Position numbers and translations under genes: made by a program. Shown piece after piece: positions 62,048-64,000 of a DNA stretch of 64,000 bases. This DNA comes from Paenibacillus planticolens. GTDB lineage: Bacteria > Bacillota > Bacilli > Paenibacillales > NBRC-103111. The first letter of the stretch is position 1; every line of letters starts with the position of its first letter. The stretch lies in the NCBI RefSeq assembly GCF_013141725.1, contig NZ_WHNZ01000061.1, forward strand, positions 496,001 through 560,000, written 5' to 3'. The notes below the pieces were generated by a model. That model was not told where the DNA came from, ran no database searches, and worked only from the letters and a program-made list of their open reading frames with translations.

Positions 62048-63601
62048 CTACAACGTCAGCTTTTTGTACTCGGAAGGAGCGCAGCCCGCGACCTTTTTAA
62101 ACACTTGAGAAAAGTACTGCGGATTATCGCCAAATCCTAATTGTTCCGCTAATTCGAACATTTTGACATCATCGTTTGATTTAATAAGGTCCATTGCTTT
62201 TTTGATTCTCACGGTAACTACATAGTTCGAGAAACGCTCGCCGGTCTCTTTTTTGAACAATTTCCCCAAATAATCCGGATTCATATACAGCATTTTGTGA
62301 GCGACCCAGTTGAGCGACAGCTCGGGGTTGGCGAGCTCCGCATTGACGATTTCGATAACCTTCTGAATGACTTGCGAGTGCTTGTTTCTGTTTTGTTCGA
62401 AAATGACGTGGGTAATTTCAGATGCGGTTTGCTTCAGCAATTGAATGCTCGCCTGCAGCGTTTCCATCTGCGAGATTTGGCCAATGAGCCCCATATACTG
62501 GTGCATTTGAGGTTCGGCACACAATCTTGTCATGGAAATAAAGCTTTGGATGACATACGATTTGGTCGTCTGAATGTCTAACCTGGAATTCACTAAAACG
62601 GTGTGAAACGCTTCAATACTGGCCTCGGCTTCTTCCCAATTGCCTGCCCGGATCGGAAAGAGGATGCGATCGTCATCGTATACGAAGTCCGCTTTGCTGG
62701 GCTGCGCAGAATCCAAAATATCGCGCATCGTGATAAGTCCGCCCTCACTAAGGTAGAACCGGTGGCTCAAGCAATCAATCGCTTGCAAGTAGAGCCGCCT
62801 AGCCTCCCCGATTTCCCCGGCCTCGCTTAAGGCGGCTGTCGTATCTATTTTGTAATACAGCATAAAAATACGCCTGATTTCTTCAATATGCTCCTGCAGA
62901 CGCTTCATATCATCCTGATCCTCGATCAGCACCAAGATGTGCTCTGCAATGGTGGAGCTTAACAGCGGCTCATCGAGAATGTCTTCGGCAATATTTTTCA
63001 AAGCAAATAAATGCTCATATTCGAATTTGTCTTCGAGCCGGAACAGCAATAAACGAACTTTTCTGGCGCCGACATGCAGACCGAATAAATCCTGGTAATA
63101 CTCCCAATCCCGGCTGCCATACGATTTATTCGTCACGAATTCTTTCAAAAATTGCTCTTTTACATGGGGCAGCACCTTCTGCAAATTCGCTTTCATCGAC
63201 TGGATAAAGTCTTCCTTGCTCTCCTCCTGCTTGTATTCGGCCGTAATTTCACCGAGTGCCTTTAGAATGCTGTTTTCGTTGCACGGCTTTAACAAGTAAT
63301 GCTTGACGCCATGCTGCATCGCTATTTGGGCGTATTCGAATTCATCGAAGCCCGAAAGCATGATAAAGCGCGTATGCGGATGCGTTTCCTTGACTTTGGC
63401 CACAAGCTGCAAACCGTCCATGCCCGGCATCCGAATGTCGCTGATGACAATGTCAGGCTCGTGCTCGCAAACAAAAGCGTAGGCTTCAATCCCGTTGCGG
63501 GCGGTCCCTATTAACTCGGTGTCCACAGACTTCCAGTCTACAATCGAAGAGATTCCTTCGAGAATCATCCGTTCGTCATCAACCAACAATACTTTATACA
63601 T
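62048..63601 (-). CDS. yesN: AraC-type response regulator (YesN-like)
   Basis: 517 residues. Receiver domain: acidic pair Asp8-Asp9, phospho-acceptor Asp55 in IVISDIRMPGMDG, and Lys in YLLKPCNE. A long middle linker with sensor-type helices, then two AraC helix-turn-helix motifs at the C-terminus: LNWVAHKMLYMNPDYLGKLFKKETGERFSNYV and ELAEQLGFGDNPQYFSQVFKKVAGCAPSEYKK (parts). It activates the yes-like operon. Partner kinase adjoining. Confidence 0.94.
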   Translation of the reverse strand: MYKVLLVDDERMILEGISSIVDWKSVDTELIGTARNGIEAYAFVCEHEPDIVISDIRMPGMDGLQLVAKVKETHPHTRFIMLSGFDEFEYAQIAMQHGVKHYLLKPCNENSILKALGEITAEYKQEESKEDFIQSMKANLQKVLPHVKEQFLKEFVTNKSYGSRDWEYYQDLFGLHVGARKVRLLLFRLEDKFEYEHLFALKNIAEDILDEPLLSSTIAEHILVLIEDQDDMKRLQEHIEEIRRIFMLYYKIDTTAALSEAGEIGEARRLYLQAIDCLSHRFYLSEGGLITMRDILDSAQPSKADFVYDDDRILFPIRAGNWEEAEASIEAFHTVLVNSRLDIQTTKSYVIQSFISMTRLCAEPQMHQYMGLIGQISQMETLQASIQLLKQTASEITHVIFEQNRNKHSQVIQKVIEIVNAELANPELSLNWVAHKMLYMNPDYLGKLFKKETGERFSNYVVTVRIKKAMDLIKSNDDVKMFELAEQLGFGDNPQYFSQVFKKVAGCAPSEYKKLTL

Positions 63602-63607
63602 CAGTCG

Positions 63608-64000
63608 TTACCCTCTTTTCGTCATCGGAATACGGATGGTAATACATGCGCCGCCATCCGGTCGATTTTCTACTTGAATCCCGAAATCCTCGCCAAACGC
63701 CAGCTTGATCCGCTCGTCAATATTTTTAAGCCCAATGCCTGTCCCTTTGGATTGGCGTTCGCCCGTCAATATTTGTTCCAAATACGTTTCGTCGATGCCG
63801 GGGCCATTATCCTCAACGATCAGAAGGACATTTTCTCCCTCTTCCCGGCCTAAAATTTGTATGACACACGGTTCAAGCATGACCTCTACCGCATACTTAA
63901 CGGCATTTTCCAAAAGCGGCTGCAGCGTCAGCTTCGGAATGCAGTAAGCTCCTAAAGCTTCAGGAACATCCAAACGGAAATCGAGCCGTTCTTCAAAACG
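63608..64000 (-). CDS. yesM: Sensor histidine kinase (YesM-like), N-terminal part beyond the window
   Basis: The C-terminal 131 residues are visible; the coding frame is open to the right edge. Histidine kinase ATPase features: IPKLTLQPLLENAVKYAVEVM (N box, Asn), VEDNGPGID (G1) and GTGIGLKNIDERIKLAFG (G2). The His-containing helix is outside. Such kinases signal extracytoplasmic sugar or wall signals to YesN. Six bases separate it from yesN. Confidence 0.93.
   Translation of the reverse strand, partial: RFEERLDFRLDVPEALGAYCIPKLTLQPLLENAVKYAVEVMLEPCVIQILGREEGENVLLIVEDNGPGIDETYLEQILTGERQSKGTGIGLKNIDERIKLAFGEDFGIQVENRPDGGACITIRIPMTKRG

Overview
The window reads as chromosomal DNA of an endospore-forming, low-to-mid GC Gram-positive of the Bacillales, most like Paenibacillaceae. 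This rests on three things: the B. subtilis-type gene orders (rpsT/gpr/spoIIP/yqxA/lepA/hemW/hrcA/grpE/dnaK/dnaJ/prmA/rsmE and comEC-comEB-comEA/comER/yqe genes/aroE), the many sporulation and germination genes, and AGGAGG-type ribosome binding sites with frequent TTG and GTG starts. No rRNA, tRNA, prophage, transposase or CRISPR array was seen.

Layout, left to right. 1-2390 (minus): rsmE (cut by the window edge), an M50 membrane protease and prmA. 2391-8523: genes inserted between dnaJ and prmA relative to B. subtilis. They are a secreted glycerophosphodiesterase (plus), two small proteins, an ABC exporter with a DUF3299-like lipoprotein, and a large secreted alkaline phosphatase. 8524-8990: a cluster of short inverted repeats. 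8992-15441 (minus): the heat-shock operon hrcA, archaeal-like Group III chaperonin, grpE, dnaK, dnaJ, driven by a sigma-A promoter with a CIRCE operator and closed by a hairpin terminator. 15443-20911 (minus): an ArgA-like acetyltransferase behind a candidate ARG box, then hemW, lepA, yqxA and spoIIP.

21000-22640 (minus) holds a compact three-ORF cassette inserted between spoIIP and gpr. It contains a TIR-like (CAP12/Pycsar-effector family) protein with its catalytic glutamate, an overlapping pseudo-TIR protein in which that glutamate is a leucine and which carries a long C-terminal domain, and an overlapping 55-residue ORF. Its own terminator follows. This is the best candidate for an undescribed system in the window. 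22771-27298 holds gpr, rpsT (plus), holA, and an ECF sigma/anti-sigma pair with a likely autoregulated promoter. 27636-31680 (plus) is a gerA-B-C germinant-receptor operon with a fourth small membrane protein.

31677-45741 (mostly minus) holds the comE competence operon, comER (plus), leuS with a leucine T-box, and the yqe/nadD/aroE housekeeping string. 45833-51145 holds an esterase and a transglutaminase/DUF58/MoxR operon. 51540-54263 is a spore spoVAC-spoVAD-spoVAE operon headed by a DUF421-DUF1657 fusion (2Duf type), with a separate DUF1657 gene divergent from it, followed by tiny ORFs and an unusual leaderless papain-like protease. 55885-56385 is a gene-free repeat region: a 39-40 bp tandem repeat followed by a four-hairpin array. 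The array has a sister copy at 35655-35838.

56564-64000 (minus) is a pectin (rhamnogalacturonan) utilisation operon in the same order as B. subtilis yesMNOPQR/T: sensor kinase, AraC-type response regulator, sugar-binding lipoprotein, two permeases, GH105 unsaturated rhamnogalacturonyl hydrolase and an SGNH acetylesterase. No transport ATPase is encoded here, so a shared one elsewhere is implied.
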